64,000 bases of DNA, from contig QPMI01000031.1 in assembly GCA_004431415.1 (NCBI GenBank), positions 28,604-92,603 of the forward strand. The letters run 5' to 3'. This DNA is from Cyanophora paradoxa. Lineage: Eukaryota > Glaucocystophyceae > Cyanophorales > Cyanophoraceae. Below the pieces are notes generated by a model, which was not told the origin of the DNA, did no database searches, and saw only the letters and a list, made by a program, of their open reading frames with translations. Position numbers and translations under genes: made by a program. Every line of letters begins with the position of its first letter. Positions within the stretch are counted from its first letter, which is position 1. Shown in pieces: positions 9,820 through 21,572 of this stretch.

Positions 9820-12642
9820 CTACTTCTTGGCGCCGCGCTTCTTCGCCGCGCCTGACCGGAGCGAGGCGCTGATGCCGGCCGGGGAGGCCGGGGCCGCCGC
9901 CGCCGCCGCCGCCGCCGGCTTGCTGCTTGCCCGCTTCTTCGCCTCGGGCGCCGCCGCCGCCGCCTCCACCGCCTCCGCGCCCTTCTCCGCCGCCTTGCGC
10001 TTCCCCGCCCCCTTCCCCTTCGGCGCCTCCGCCTCCGCCGCCTCCGCCGCCGCCTCCGCCGTCGCCTCCGCCTTCGCCGCCTTGCCCTTCTTCGCCGCCG
10101 GCGCGGCTGGGGCCGGGGCCGCCTGCTGCAGCGGGGCGGGCGTCAGCGCGGGCCCGCGCTGTGAGGGGCGGGGGCGGGAGAGCGAGTGCCTCCTTGCGGG
10201 GGGCGGCGGCGTCGGCGGCGTAGCCCGGGAAGTCGTAGTCGACGCCGGCGGCGGCGAGCCGCTTGCGCGCCGCCGCCTCCTTCTTCACCAGCTTCGCCCG
10301 CATCTTCTCCACCTCCTCCCGCTCCGCTCCTGCACGGGCGCCCCGCCGTCAGCACGCTTCGCCGCGCCGCCCGCCGCGCCGCGCGGCGGCGCGCACCGCG
10401 TTGTGCCGCGCGATCGCCAGCTTCCGCCACGGTACCTGTCGCCCCGGCCGTCAGCGCGCGCCCGCCGGACGCGGGCGAGGAGGGCCATAAAGCGAGGCGG
10501 GGGGAAAGAGGGAGGAGGGGAAACGGTGGGCGTCAGAGTGAGCTGTGGTATTAGTTCGTTCAGCGTTTGTGTCACGAAGGGGAATCCAGTTTCATCACGC
10601 GGCCCGAGAAATTGGAAAGGGGGAATGAATGGAAAGCCGGGATCAGAGTGAGCTGTGGTATTGGTTCGTTCAGCAGGTGCGTCACGAAGGGGAATCCAGT
10701 TTCATCACGTCGGCCGGAGGAGGCGAAAAGGGACCGGCCCTTCCTAGAGAGCGGGCGGGGCTGGGCGGGGCTGGGCGGGGCGGGGCGCACCCGCTTGAAC
10801 TTCCTGTTGGCGCCGACGAAGGTCTTGGGGTGGACGCGCTCCGGGGGCACCAGCTTGGCCGTCAGCAGGCGCCTGGGGGGGGTCAGGCCGGGCGGGCTGG
10901 AGGGGGCGGGGCGGGCCGGGGCGGGGCGGGGCGGGGCGGGGCGGACCCGAAGAGGAGGTACTTGTCCATGGTCTCGGCGACGATGCGGGCGACCTCCGCG
11001 CTCGCGAACTCCACGAACGCGAACCCCCGCGACTTCCCCGTCTGCAGGGGGGCGTTGGGGGCGCCTGGGCGCTCCGGGGGCCCCGGCCCCGCCCGCCCCG
11101 CGCACCTTCTTCGAGCGCGAGAGCCGCAGCCGCGTCACCCGCCCGAACTGCGCGAAGAACCTGCGCGCGGCCCGCCCCGGCGCTCGGCCCCGGCCCCGGC
11201 GGCGCGGGCGGGGACGCGGGCCGGGGGGCGGACCCGCGCATCTGGTCCTCAAAGAAGCCGTAGGGGATGTGCCCCAGGTAGACCACCCCGGGCTCCCCGT
11301 CCTCCTCCCCGTCCTCCTCCCCGCCCTTGCGCTTCTTGGACTTGGCCTTCTTCTTCTTCGCGGGGAGGGCCGCCACGCGCGCCTCCAGCTCGGCCCTCTT
11401 CGCGTCGCTGAGGAGGACCGAGGGGCCGGCCGCCGCCTCGGGCTCCGCGTCCGAGCCCGCCCCGTCGTCCCCCTCGAAGACGGCCCCCACCTCCCCCTCC
11501 TCCTCCTCGTCGCTGTCCTGCGCCCGCCGGCATCGGCCCCGGCCCCCGCCGAGCCCCGCGGGCCGGGGGGCGGGCGGGCGAGCAGGCGCACGGCGGGGAG
11601 CTGGATCACGTCCTCGTCCTCCTCGTCCGCCGCCTGCCGCCGCTTCCCCTTGCCCTTGCCCGCCGCAGCCGCCTTGCCCTCCCCCGCGCCCCCGCCCGCC
11701 TTGCCCGCCTTGCCCGCCTTCCCGCCCTTCGCCTTTGCCGCCGCCTTCTCCGCAGGCGCCGGGGACTGCGGCGGGGCGTGAGGGGTCGAGGGCGCGAGGA
11801 GGGCGGGCCGCGCTCGCCTCGGGCTTGTGCTTCTTGGGGGGGGACGCCTCGCCCTTCTTGCCCTTGGCCGGGGCCCGTGCCGGGGCCTTCTCGGGCTCCT
11901 CCGCCCGCGCCCGCTTCTTCGTGGCCGGCGCCGGCGCCGCCTCGGGGGTCGCCTGCGCGCCCGGCCCCGCTCGCGCTCCGCCCGCGCGACGCCCGCAGCC
12001 GGGATCAACGTACGGGCTTCGCGGGAGCCGCCGCGGGCTTCTCCTTCTTCTCCTTCTGCGCCGCCCGTTTGCGAGGGCGGGCGGCGCTGGTCCGGCCCGA
12101 GGCGCCCGCACCTTGCCCTTGCCCGCCTTGGCGTCTTTGCCCGCAGCGACCGCGGCTGCGTGACCGTGAGGCCGAGAGCATGCGTTAGCTAAGCGCGATC
12201 CGTACCTTCCGGTTCCTTGGGCGCCTCCTTCGCAGTGGCCTGGGGGAAACGAGACACATCGGCGGCGCCGCGAACGAGCTGAGGGGGAAGCGCGTAGCGA
12301 ACCGGCTTGGCTTCCTGCTTGCGTTTCTTGGGGGCTGCCTCGGACTCTGATCGCGCGGCCCGGTAAGCGACACGCGTCAGCATCGTGATCGGCGATCGCA
12401 CTCTTCGCCGCGGGCTTGCCCTGCGCGCCCCGCGGATCCCCGTCAGCCGAGCCAGATCATCCGGCGTCGCAGCTACCGCGACGCACCGCGTCCGCCGCCT
12501 CCGCCTCGCTCAGCCTGCGCTTCGGCGCTGCACCGGACCGGTCGGTCAGCGGAGGCCGCGTCGAAAGCATGCGAGTGCCACGAGCACGCAGGCTAACGGC
12601 ACACGGACCGTCCTTGTCCGCGGGAGCCTTGCGCGGCGCCAT
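9820..12642 (-). CDS. NIFK/Nop15-type nucleolar RRM protein
   Basis: Likely a nucleolar RNA-binding protein of pre-60S ribosome assembly. The single RRM is split over exons: RNP2 [16 protein letters not shown], then [17 protein letters not shown], then RNP1 [11 protein letters not shown], then [11 protein letters not shown] and [12 protein letters not shown]. The family-diagnostic end [15 protein letters not shown] matches the KKGIDYDFP motif of NIFK. The long N terminus (MAPRKAP at 12642) and the C-terminal tail to TAG at 9820-9822 are Lys/Ala-rich and histone H1-like, so the protein is longer than usual for the family. An acidic [10 protein letters not shown] stretch precedes the RRM. Introns include 10790-10436, with a GTGCGC donor. 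The first exons (12642 to about 12190) are less certain. Confidence 0.85.
10533..10709. repeat. 67-bp direct repeat inside a NIFK-like gene intron
   Basis: Copies at 10533-10599 and 10643-10709, 110 bp apart, with only a few mismatches. Both lie in the 355-bp last large intron of the NIFK-like gene, much longer than its other introns. Confidence 0.8.
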
Positions 12643-12937
12643 CCCAGAACTGTTTGCGTACCCCCCCTTCGCCGGCTCAGACGGCTCTGTCGGCGGCTCA
12701 CTTCGGACCAGCTTAAGCTTCAACGCAAAGAAGCGGGGCAAAAGCGCGCACCATGAATCAGCCTCCTGCACGCGATGCGTACAGACGCGGCGTTGACGTA
12801 TGCGGCATGCGCATGCGGCTAGCGCCTTGCAATCATTTGATCATGAATTGACTCGAGCTTGCGGCTAGCGCTGCGCATGCGCCTTCAGTGCCAGCCAGTG
12901 CGCGCGCCATGCGCCTTATAAAAAGCTTCAGCTAGCA

Positions 12938-13176
12938 CTCGATGAAGGTACGCGCTCCTCCCGGCCGGCCGCTCGCCGACGCCCGATCCCGGCCGAGGCC
13001 CGCTCGCCCTTGCTGACTCGCGGTTCCAGATCTTTGCCTGCTTCGAGGCGTGCAGCCCCGCGCGACTTCGCCTCGCGATCCTCGATGAAGGTACGCGCTC
13101 CTCCCGGCCGGCCGCTCGCCGGCACCCGATCCCGGCCGAGGCCCGCTCGCCCTTGCTGACTCACGGCCCCAGATCT
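12938..13176. repeat. 96-bp direct repeat, 143-bp spacing
   Basis: Copies 12938-13033 and 13081-13176 both begin CTCGATGAAGGTACGCGC and end CCAGATCT, with a few substitutions. The 5' flank has a TATAAAA-like run near 12917. No gene is evident. Confidence 0.8.
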
Positions 13177-13451
13177 CGCATGCGGGCGACTGGCAGCACA
13201 AGCTGCGACGTTCGATGTGGATGCGCATTGGCGACCGCCGCCCTCCAGCGCTCCCTTGCTCCCCCGGCGCTACGGGCAGGAGCGCTGCGACCGCTGACGA
13301 GGCTAATTGTAGTGTCTGGTTTAGTTTCAGTTATTGAATGTTTAGTGCGTTTAGATGTAGAACAGCGCTTCTCGTATGTGCAATGCGAGTTCGGATGCAT
13401 CGGACTGCGTGCTGGGGGCGGCCGTGGCCGCGGTGCTGGGGGTAGCGGAGC

Positions 13452-13650
13452 CTGATTCAGCCTGATATAAACCTGATATTAAAGCCTGATTGAAGCCTGA
13501 TTCAGCCTGCTTTAAGCCTGATTCAAGCCTGTCTCGGCCTGTTTAAAATCAGGTTTAGTCCTCCGAAATAAGGCTGAGCCTGTTTCGCCAAGCCTGATCA
13601 TGACTCGGCCTGATTGAAGCCTGTTTCAGATCAGGTTGAGACAGGCCCCG
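13452..13650. repeat. Degenerate GCCTGATT minisatellite
   Basis: Ten or more copies of an AGCCTGATT(G/C)A-type core at irregular spacing, with a few copies in the opposite sense (ATCAGGTT). No coding potential seen. Confidence 0.75.
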
Positions 13651-14123
13651 GCGACCCCCTTTTTACTAGTGTAGCCAGTACTAGTGCGCCACGTGCACGC
13701 CTTTAGTTTGCTGCTTACTCAACCTTGCAATTACCTTCGAATTATGATATCGATTTGTGTGATATCGATTTGATATCGCAGGCGGCGGCCGCTCGGAGCA
13801 GCTGGTGCTCACGGCGTCGCCCGGCCCTGGCCCCGGTGCGCGCCCCCCCTCTTCTCTAGCTATAGCCTCTTCTAAGACTCCCCTCCCCTCCGCTCCGTTT
13901 TTCTAAGGGCATCGGGCTCCTCCGCCCCCGCTCCGGATCCCCCTCCCCTCTCATGTCGATATCTTCTTGAATTCGAAAGACTAGTGGAGTAGACTACGAG
14001 CCTCGCAGGGCAGCCAGACTCTGTCGAGTTCTGTGGAACGAGTTTTGCGGCACGAGACTGCGCGTAACGGGCTGGACCGCCGGGCTAGCGCTATAGCTAG
14101 GCTAGGGAAGAGAGAAAAGCTGA

Positions 14124-14148
14124 GGGGGGGGGGGGGGGGGGGGGGGGG
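14124..14148. repeat. Poly-G tract (G25)
   Basis: An uninterrupted run of 25 G. Confidence 0.95.
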
Positions 14149-14380
14149 ACAAGGAGGAGGATGGAGGAGGGGGGAGGGGGGGAGGGAGCTCATGATCACG
14201 CCAAAGGGAATTTCGAAGCGGGATTGGAGGCGGATCCGGACCAGCCACCACGGCCGCCGCGGACCCCGCCGCGCTCGCGATCGGAGGTTGCGTTTTCGCC
14301 CGCGAACCGCCCCCTATAGCTAGGCCTGCCGATGCACACGCGCGCTTCGTCAGATCTAGCACTGGTGCCTAAGGAAGTTT

Positions 14381-14396
14381 GTTTCCCGCGGGAAAC
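14381..14396. repeat. 16-nt perfect palindrome
   Basis: GTTTCCCGCGGGAAAC. The half-site GGGAAAC recurs twice just downstream (about 14459-14480), as expected for a cluster of protein-binding sites. Confidence 0.7.
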
Positions 14397-14611
14397 ATTC
14401 ACATGTTTCCCTATAGGTATGGCACCGGGGCGGCCGACCCCAATGGGGACCATCAGGTGGGAAACGTCAGGTGGGAAACATCGCTAAGTTTGAGACCGGG
14501 TAACTTTTTTTTTCGTTTGCCCATTACCCGACCCATCTAGCTGGTTTTTACATCGCCAAACATGCGCAACGTTAACGCGTGTACTCTTTATACACATGTA
14601 CAACTCAAGCT

Positions 14612-14695
14612 AACGAGCTAGCTAAGATCCTAGCGAGCTAGCTAAGATCCTAGCGAGTTAGCTAGCTAAGATCCGAGCTAGCTAGGCCAGGATCC
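14612..14695. repeat. AGCTAGCTAAGATCC tandem repeat
   Basis: Three to four imperfect copies of a roughly 20-bp unit containing GAGCTAGCTAAGATCCTAGC. Confidence 0.8.
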
Positions 14696-15212
14696 GATGA
14701 TCTTCTGCTTGCTGGGCTGCATCGTACGCGTGCTGTGCTAACGCTGCGAGGCGAGCAATATATATCATAGTATAGCTAGCTATAGCGCTGCTCTAGATCT
14801 CCTACTCAGTACTTGCTGCGCGCAGCTGCAGCTGCAGCTGCAGCGGATCATGATCATGACTCATGACCGCGTGCCATACGCATGCCAACGCTGCGCATGC
14901 CAACGCAATAATTAGCTATATTACTAGTGCAGCTTGCTATGATAGCAATTGCAAGTTCAAAGCACCTCATGATCATGATATTGACCGGCCACGGGCGGCT
15001 GCAGCTGGCTGAGACCAGTAGAAGAAAACTGCGTGTATACATTCGTACAAAGCCATTACGCAATCGGTTTTAATAATCATGTATAAACGTATATTGCAGA
15101 GACATCTGATTGAGCGGAAAATTGAGCGAAGGCCCGCGAGCGAGTAAGCCGGCGCAGTGGGGCTTCCCCAACGCGGGTGCCTGCTAGCACTGCACGTGGC
15201 TGGTCCCAAAAC

Positions 15213-15700
15213 TCGCGCGGCCGACGCTCCGTAGTCCAGCCCGACCGAACTCCAAACCCAGCGAACATCGACCGCCCAGCCGCGGCCCCATGCCCGCCAC
15301 CTCAGCGGAGACAGCAGCCACACCGTCGGATGCGCCCCCGGACGCACCGACGCCCCGCCCGCTGCTCACGGTCGCCTTTTTGAATGTCGAAAGCCTTGCA
15401 GGCATACCTCGGCGCATCTGGCTCACCGGATGGCTCAAGCGTACCAAAGTGGACGTCCTCGGCATCGTTGACCACCGGCTCAATCCGAAGCAGATCGCGG
15501 CCCTTACGCAGCGCATCGAATCATCGTGGCGCGTGCTCATCCCGCCCGCCGCAGAGCTTAAACCCAACGTCTGGAGCCGAGGCACCGGTTTCCTCGTCCG
15601 CAAAGCCATCCCGGCCCTCCCCGGTGCTACAGCCACGCTCGTGCCCCTCCCGCCCACGCCGGGCCTGCGGCCGCACGATGCTTCACTACTTCGCCTCTCC
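15213..15700 (+). mobile_element. 3'-truncated LINE fragment (5' end plus endonuclease start)
   Basis: Bases 15213-15700 appear identical to 26975-27462 of the large LINE (offset 11762). They carry the 5' leader and the first roughly 137 codons of the endonuclease ORF (Met 15290). After 15700 the two sequences diverge at once. The fragment keeps the 5' end and lacks the rest, unlike ordinary 5'-truncated LINE copies. Confidence 0.9.
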
Positions 15701-15952
15701 CCAAGTTTCAAACTGAACGGAGTTTGCGTCACGCCCCGCCCATTGTTAACTTCTTCCGCCAATGAAATTAGCCCAGCGCAAACTTGAGCTCGAACTTGGC
15801 CTCGTACACAGTGGCGTACACACGCGGCCACAACGGTCACAGTAACGGTCAGCAGGCCGGCTTGCTAGTCAGCTTCCCTCGGCTAGGCCGGACTAGCTAG
15901 CTTCCCGCCATCGCGCACGCCCGAGCGCGAGCATTCCTGCACGCCGCCGTGC

Positions 15953-17880
15953 ATGAAGCAGTCAAAGCGAAAGGAACCCAGCCTCTGGGATGACGGCTTC
16001 GACGAGGCCCGACGTCGGCACCGCTGGCACGGCAAGCGACCCGACAGCAGCAGCTCGTGGGCCGGCAAGGGCAACATGAAGCGTGTCAACAAGATCACTC
16101 AGCAGGCGCGCAAGGCGAAGGAGCCCAAGCTCCCTGACCTCGACATCCTCAAGGGCGAGCACCCCGCGGCAACGGTCCGCTGCCTGGACACCAGCGGCCG
16201 CGCCTACCACGTTCGCCTTGGCGACTTCGTCATCTGTTCAGTTAGCTCAGACACCCAGCTGTGTCCAGAACTCAGCGTCGTTCGCCCGAAGCCCTTCCAT
16301 TTCCCGCGCCCAGGTGAAACGATTTTGGCGCGAGTCGAGGGCGAGTTCCCAACACAGACGAAGGCGAAGCGCGGCGACTTCAACTACTCCGTCAACGGCG
16401 TCATCCTTCGGCGCTTCGTGCGCCCGGAGGACTCCGATGTGAAGGACTGCGGGCTCGGCAGCGTGATCATCAAGGCAGACGGGGAGCAGGCAGCCGTGGC
16501 CATCGCAAACCACCTCATCTACTACTCGAACGTGACGGTCCGCCCGCCGCGCCCGCGCCCCGTTCCAGCGTCCGATGCCCGTGCGCGCAGGTTCACGCAC
16601 CCGCGAAGGTGGTGGCCGCGGACGAGTACAAAGCCCTCAACCACGCCGATCCCCACATCTACGTCTGTAAGCAAATCATGACGTTCCCGGGCGACGGCTC
16701 CTTCCAGTTCGACGTCGCCCTCGCCTTCAACGCGAGGCTCAAGCGAGTGGCGAAGAAGAAGATGGCGTGCTTCCTCCGGCCGCTGTCGAGGCCGGAGGAG
16801 CGCGTGGAGGCGATTGGCTACCTTCAGGACGCCGCCGCGAACGCCCTCAAGCGCCGGAAGACCGGGACGCAGCTTGTCAACGTCAAGATCCCGGTGGCCG
16901 GGCCGGCAATGTTGGTCTGCGGCTCTTATGACTCGTTCGAAGTTCTTTTTCCTATCCTCTAACGGTGCGCATCGCAGGAGAACATCGTGGCGCAGGTCGC
17001 GCACGTCGCCACGCCCATCGACCCGAAGACGGGCCAGCCGATCCCGGTTGACAAGCTGCCGGCGGCGAATCGCTTCGTTATCGAGCTTCCGGACCGCGAG
17101 ACCGCTGCTGGTGGAAGCCGCTTCCTTTTTCCCGCTCGCTGTTCTTTTTCCGACCTCTTTGCAGCTGTTCTCGGTCCCTCCGGCGTGGCGCAAGCGTCCA
17201 AGCGCGTCTGCAAGCGGGACGCGGACGGGAAGGCGATCCGGAAGCACAGCGAGATGCAGACCGTCACCGTCGAGAAGGCGTACGGCGGCTTAATCGTGCC
17301 GCGCCACACGGGCTCCCATGACGTCGTCCAGTTCGACGAGCGTGCGCCCGGCCCGCCCTCGCCGCGCCGCTCGCTTACGAAGCTCTGCTCCTTGGGCGCG
17401 GCAGGTCCCGGTCGGATCGTGGCCACGAAGCGCTCGGGCAGGAAAGGTGGGCACGTCACGCTCGAGCTTCCGAGCTACGAGTACGGCCCCGACGGCGAGC
17501 GCATCGCCAGCCTCGCGGGGCCCCTCGCGGCTGTCCCCGTGAAGCGCCCGCGCCGGTGCCGCGCCGGCGCCAACACCGTCGCCAAGGCGCCGCCTGTCCC
17601 CGAAGCAGCCCCTTCAGAACCTGCCGCCGCCGCCCTGCCGGCCCCCGCCGCCGCCGCCCTGCCGGCCCCCGCCGTCGCCGCCCCGCCGGCCCCGCCGCCG
17701 CCGCCCTGCCGGCCGCCGCCGCCGCCGCCCGCCCGCCCCCGCCCCGCCGGTCGCCGCCCTGTCGGCCCCTGCTGCTGCTGCCCCACCGGCCGCTGCCGCC
17801 CTACCTGCCCCCGCCGCATCCGCCTCGGTCCCCAAGTGCGCCCCCTCCCCTCGCCCCCGCTCGGCTACTTGCTCGCCTAA
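15953..17880 (+). CDS. Unrecognised three-exon gene with Pro/Ala-rich tail
   Basis: Start ATG 15953 gives a basic N terminus (MKQSKRKEPSLWDDGFDEAR). Exons are 15953-16537, 16591-16941 and 16978-17880 (TAA). Intron 1 (53 bp, GTCCGC to GCAG) and intron 2 (36 bp, GTTCTT to GCAG, with an internal CTAAC branch-like site) both restore one frame when removed, giving ...YYSNVT+VHAPAKVVAADEY and ...SYDSFE+ENIVAQVAHV. The last 100 or so residues are Ala/Pro repeats. A 24-nt in-frame stretch (17141-17164) starting GTTCTTTTTCC and ending GCAG may be a further intron. No known domain was recognised. It sits among mobile genes and could belong to one. Confidence 0.7.
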
Positions 17881-17993
17881 TCCTGCAGCAGGAAGGATCG
17901 CGCGGCACAGCTCGCGGCCGCGGTGGCGGCGCGCAAGAGGGCAAAGTCGTGAAGCTGCTACTGAGAATCGCACTATCTAGGTTACAAGGTGCG

Positions 17994-20900
17994 CTATGTC
18001 TGGTCCAAATCCATTTCGTCTATTTCCCCCTCCGCTAGATCGTCTGCTAGAACCTCTGCTAGGGCCCTATCATCGAAATCGAGCATGTTGGCGCCCTCAT
18101 CCTCCGCCTCCATCTCCTCCTCCGCCTCCTCCTCTGCCTCGGCGTCGTACTCGGCGGTCTCCTCCTCCTCCTCCTCCTCGTCCCCGCTCTCCTCGGGCAC
18201 CTCGTCCTCCGGCACCGGATCCCCTCCTGCAGCTCAATATCCTCGTCGATCTCCTCCTCGTCCGCAGGCAGGGGCACCGCTGCCACCTCCTCGCCCCCGG
18301 CGGCGCCGCCGCCGCCCCTTCGCCCTGCATAGCCGCTGACCGGTGGGACGGGCCGCAGGTCGGGGGATGAAGGGCCCATCTGGCCAGGCCTTGGCGGCGA
18401 CGGGCGCGTCGTACTCGGCGTGGGCAGCGTCCTTCCCGCCGGCGCTCGCCTCCGTCATGTTCCGCATCCACAGCGCCAGGCGCCGCCGCTGGTGCGTCAT
18501 GATCTGCTTGAGCATGTCGAGGTCCTTGTTCCACCCGCCACCGAGAGACGTGACGGTGTGTCGCAGGCGCCGAAGGAGGCCCATGTAGGACTCGATGACC
18601 TCGCAGCTCCAACGGCCGGGCGCGTTCGTGTTGTCGACGCGCGCCCAGAACGCGAGGTGCGCAAGCGTCGAGTGCATGTAGCGTGTGAAGATCTTCCATA
18701 ACGGGAAGTGTGTCTCCATCAGGCCCTGGAGCTCGGCGACGGCCTCGATAACTTGCTGCCGCGCCTCCTCGTCGGGCTTCATGTTCCGCTCGTACTGGTA
18801 GATGATCTGGCGGAGCTGCCAAATCTCGTGCATGCCCCTCGTCTTCTCGCTCCAGCTCTCCTTACTGTCGCCGAAGCAGATGCTGAAGAGGGTGTCGGGC
18901 GCCTCGGGGTCCTCCAGGATCTTCTTGGCGGTGTTGGCGGAGATCTTCTGGAAGAACTTGTAGGTGGCCCCGTTCTCGGTCTTCTCGAACTTGATGTTCC
19001 GCGCGTATTTATCGCGAAGATGACGCTGCAGGTCTTCGATGCGCTTCTGCTGGTCCTCGGAGGCACCACAGGCGAGGGCGAGGAAGAAGTAGACGAAGAA
19101 CCCGGCCACCCAGCTCTTGATGCCGTGCAGGGCGTCGTCGAGCCGGACCTGAGGTGCGCGTTGGCGTCCGCTGAGGCGAGGTGTCGCGGGCTTCTCACCT
19201 CGACGGCAGCGACGGGCAGCATGCTGTTCGGGAGCGGCTGCAGGAGGGCGTTGGCGTCGTGCTCGGGGGTGCGGATTCTCTGTTCGCTGGCTGGAGGGAG
19301 GCCGTCCCGATCCCGCGGCCCTGCTGCGCGCACGACTTCGACCGCCGAGCAATCGGACCTGCAGTAACGTGAGCCCCATGCCGAATCTCAGCGCGTGTGA
19401 CTCGGCGAACTGACCCGCGTCGGTGGACAGAATCGCAGTGCGGGCACAGGTCGAAGCCGAGGAGGACGCGGAGGAACTTGTAGTCGCCCGTCACCAAGAA
19501 TTCGACCTCGACGGGCTTGTCGTGCTCGTACCCGGGGATCAGGGTGAGCGGGTTCTCGTTCAGGTACTCGACCATGTCGGCGAGGGGCTTGATGCGTGGG
19601 CGCAGGTTCTCCTCGCTGTCGCTACCGCCGAAGAGCATTAGGGGCAGGAGGGCGTAGCAGCTCTGAACGCCCTTCAGCGGGTGGTACGCCTGCGTCCCGT
19701 CCTCCTCGATGACGTAGTAGCCGTCGACGATTGCCACGATGCAGGTCATGCCGTCGGTCGTGGAGACGCTCTTCCCGCGGAACGCGATCGTCCCGTCGCC
19801 CGCCAGGCGGACTCGAGGTCTGATCTTCTTCCCCCTGTGCTTGTGCAGCGGGACGAAAGCGCTGATGAGGGCCGACAGGGCGGGCGTCGGCGTGACAGCT
19901 CTGCGGGGCGGCGGCGCTGCCGCCTCTCCGCCCGCCGCCGGCGCTGCCGCCTCTCCGCCCGCCGCCGGCGCTGCGCTCGACGGAGGCACAAAGAGCTCGA
20001 GCATGACGCCCGGCTTGCCCTTGTTCTCCTCGTCGCCGACGCCCGCCGCTGTTTCGACGATCTGCACGATCTGCACCGCTCGGTGAGCCTCGTCCCTCAC
20101 CCCCGCCCCGCGCGCGCGCGCCGCGCCTTCTCGAGGTCATCGTTGACCTTGCCCCGTAGCTTCGTGATGCAGTGCTTCGACGGGAGGAAGGCTCGCAGCC
20201 CCACGAAGTGCTTCTTCAGGGCCTTCTTGAGGAGCTTCGTGAACTCAAAGTACGTCGCCTGCCCGGGTCGGTTTAGAACGGGATGGGGGGTTAAAACATT
20301 CGAGAAAGGGCGCACGTCCGAGATGCAGTGGCGGTCCTTCCACTCTAGAATCTCGCAGTCGGGAAGGTGTCCCGCAGCTTCCTGCAGGCGATGCTCATCG
20401 CCTTCTTCACTTGCAGCTGACCCGATTTGCTCGTTTCCAGGGCTCGTTGGGCCTGCGGACGGTGGTTCAGAAAGGTGCTCTTCTCCAACGATTTTGTAGC
20501 CTATTAAAGTACGATTCTCGGTAGCTCTTTTTATGTATAATAACGCGCACTGCGTGTGGCCCGATGATGCTCACGAGGCGGCGTGCCTCCGCCTCCAGCG
20601 CCTCCCTCCTCTTCTGATAGGCGCCCTCCTCCTCTCCTTTGTTCCTGGGGCGCCCTGGATAAGCATGCATATGCCTGCGCGCGCGCCGCCCCGCCTTGTA
20701 CCTCGCGAAGTTCTTTTTAAACATGGGGAGGCGGATCTGGATGTCCGGACTCGCAGCGTTTAGAATCGTCGAGAGCAGCATGCGGAGGAACCGCGTGCGC
20801 CGCTGCCTGGACGTATCCGAGCATCCCTTCCCAGGGACCTGCCTAGCTATGCGCGAGATGGTCGCTGCACGCTGTGCCGAAGTCCGCGGGACCTTGGCGC

Positions 20901-21572
20901 GCTTCGACTGGTGCTCCTCCCTAAGCTTCTTGTTCTCCGCCTCAAGCACTGCGATGCGCTCGTCGCGCGCTTTGAGCGTCGCCTTGCGGACGATCCGCTC
21001 CTCAGGCGGCACATCTTCCTTGCCGCGAGCGCGTTTCGGGGCGGTGCCGGGGCCGGGGGCCGGCCGCGGCGCCGGGCTCGGCGCCTCATTAAGAACTGCA
21101 TTCGTCTGCTCGCGGCCGGGCAGAGAGCATACACTCGTAAGCGCGGGCAAGTCAAGTCATGACATCGAATTTGAATGAGCGGCATACCACGTCGGCGCCG
21201 AACGCGCGACGACCGCGCTGCTGCTGCTGCTCTGGGCTAATCTGAGGCGATTGCGGGCTCGCTGGAGCCGATGGCGACCCGGGTGGCGAAGCTGGAGGGC
21301 TCTGCAGGATGCACTGGAGGAACACAGCCACTGCGGTGGCCTCTTGAAGCGCCGCCGTGCAAGCTAAGCTATGCGGATACAATGGAGACGCAATGCCGCG
21401 CGCCTCCAGTTCCAGGTGGGCGTTTCGGCTGTGGGTGAGCACTGCGATGATCCGCATAAGCGCCTGGTACGCGACCGACGCGTCCGCCATCTCTAAAACG
21501 ACTGCTGCGGGCGCTGGAAACGTTTGGGGCGCGGGCTGGGCCGCGGGACGGGGCGCGATGGGTCGCTGCATC
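17994..21572 (-). CDS. TE-derived transposase-like protein (GDYKFL type)
   Basis: A multi-exon minus-strand gene. The N-terminal exon (21572-21188) is Pro-rich. Intron 21187-21106 (GTATGC donor) leads to a coiled-coil/basic exon (21105 to about 20467), then ALKKHFVGLRAFLPSKHCI, then a core with RVRLAGDGTIAF, EFLVTGDYKFLRVLLGF and LCPHCDS. The helical C-terminal part has LWKIFTRYMHSTLAHL and WSCEVIESYMGLL. It ends in a very acidic tail and TAG (17994-17996). This order (LxGDG, GDYKFL, Cys pair, then a terminal helical region) resembles TE proteins I know from algal and cnidarian genomes, which I recall only by pattern. The acidic tail needs a one-base shift near 18225. Exon joints between 20467 and 20300 are unsure. 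Confidence 0.6.

Larger units (their letters stand above)
13651..15212. other. Repeat-rich spacer without a gene
   Basis: Contains a 25-nt G run (14124-14148), a 16-nt palindrome (14381-14396), tandem AGCTAGCTAAGATCC units (about 14612-14695) and a GCAGCT run near 14826-14845. I see no supported exon. Confidence 0.6.

Noticed and set aside
9927-10223. Proline-rich plus-strand ORF
   Set aside because: Antisense shadow of the Lys/Ala-rich tail of the NIFK-like gene.
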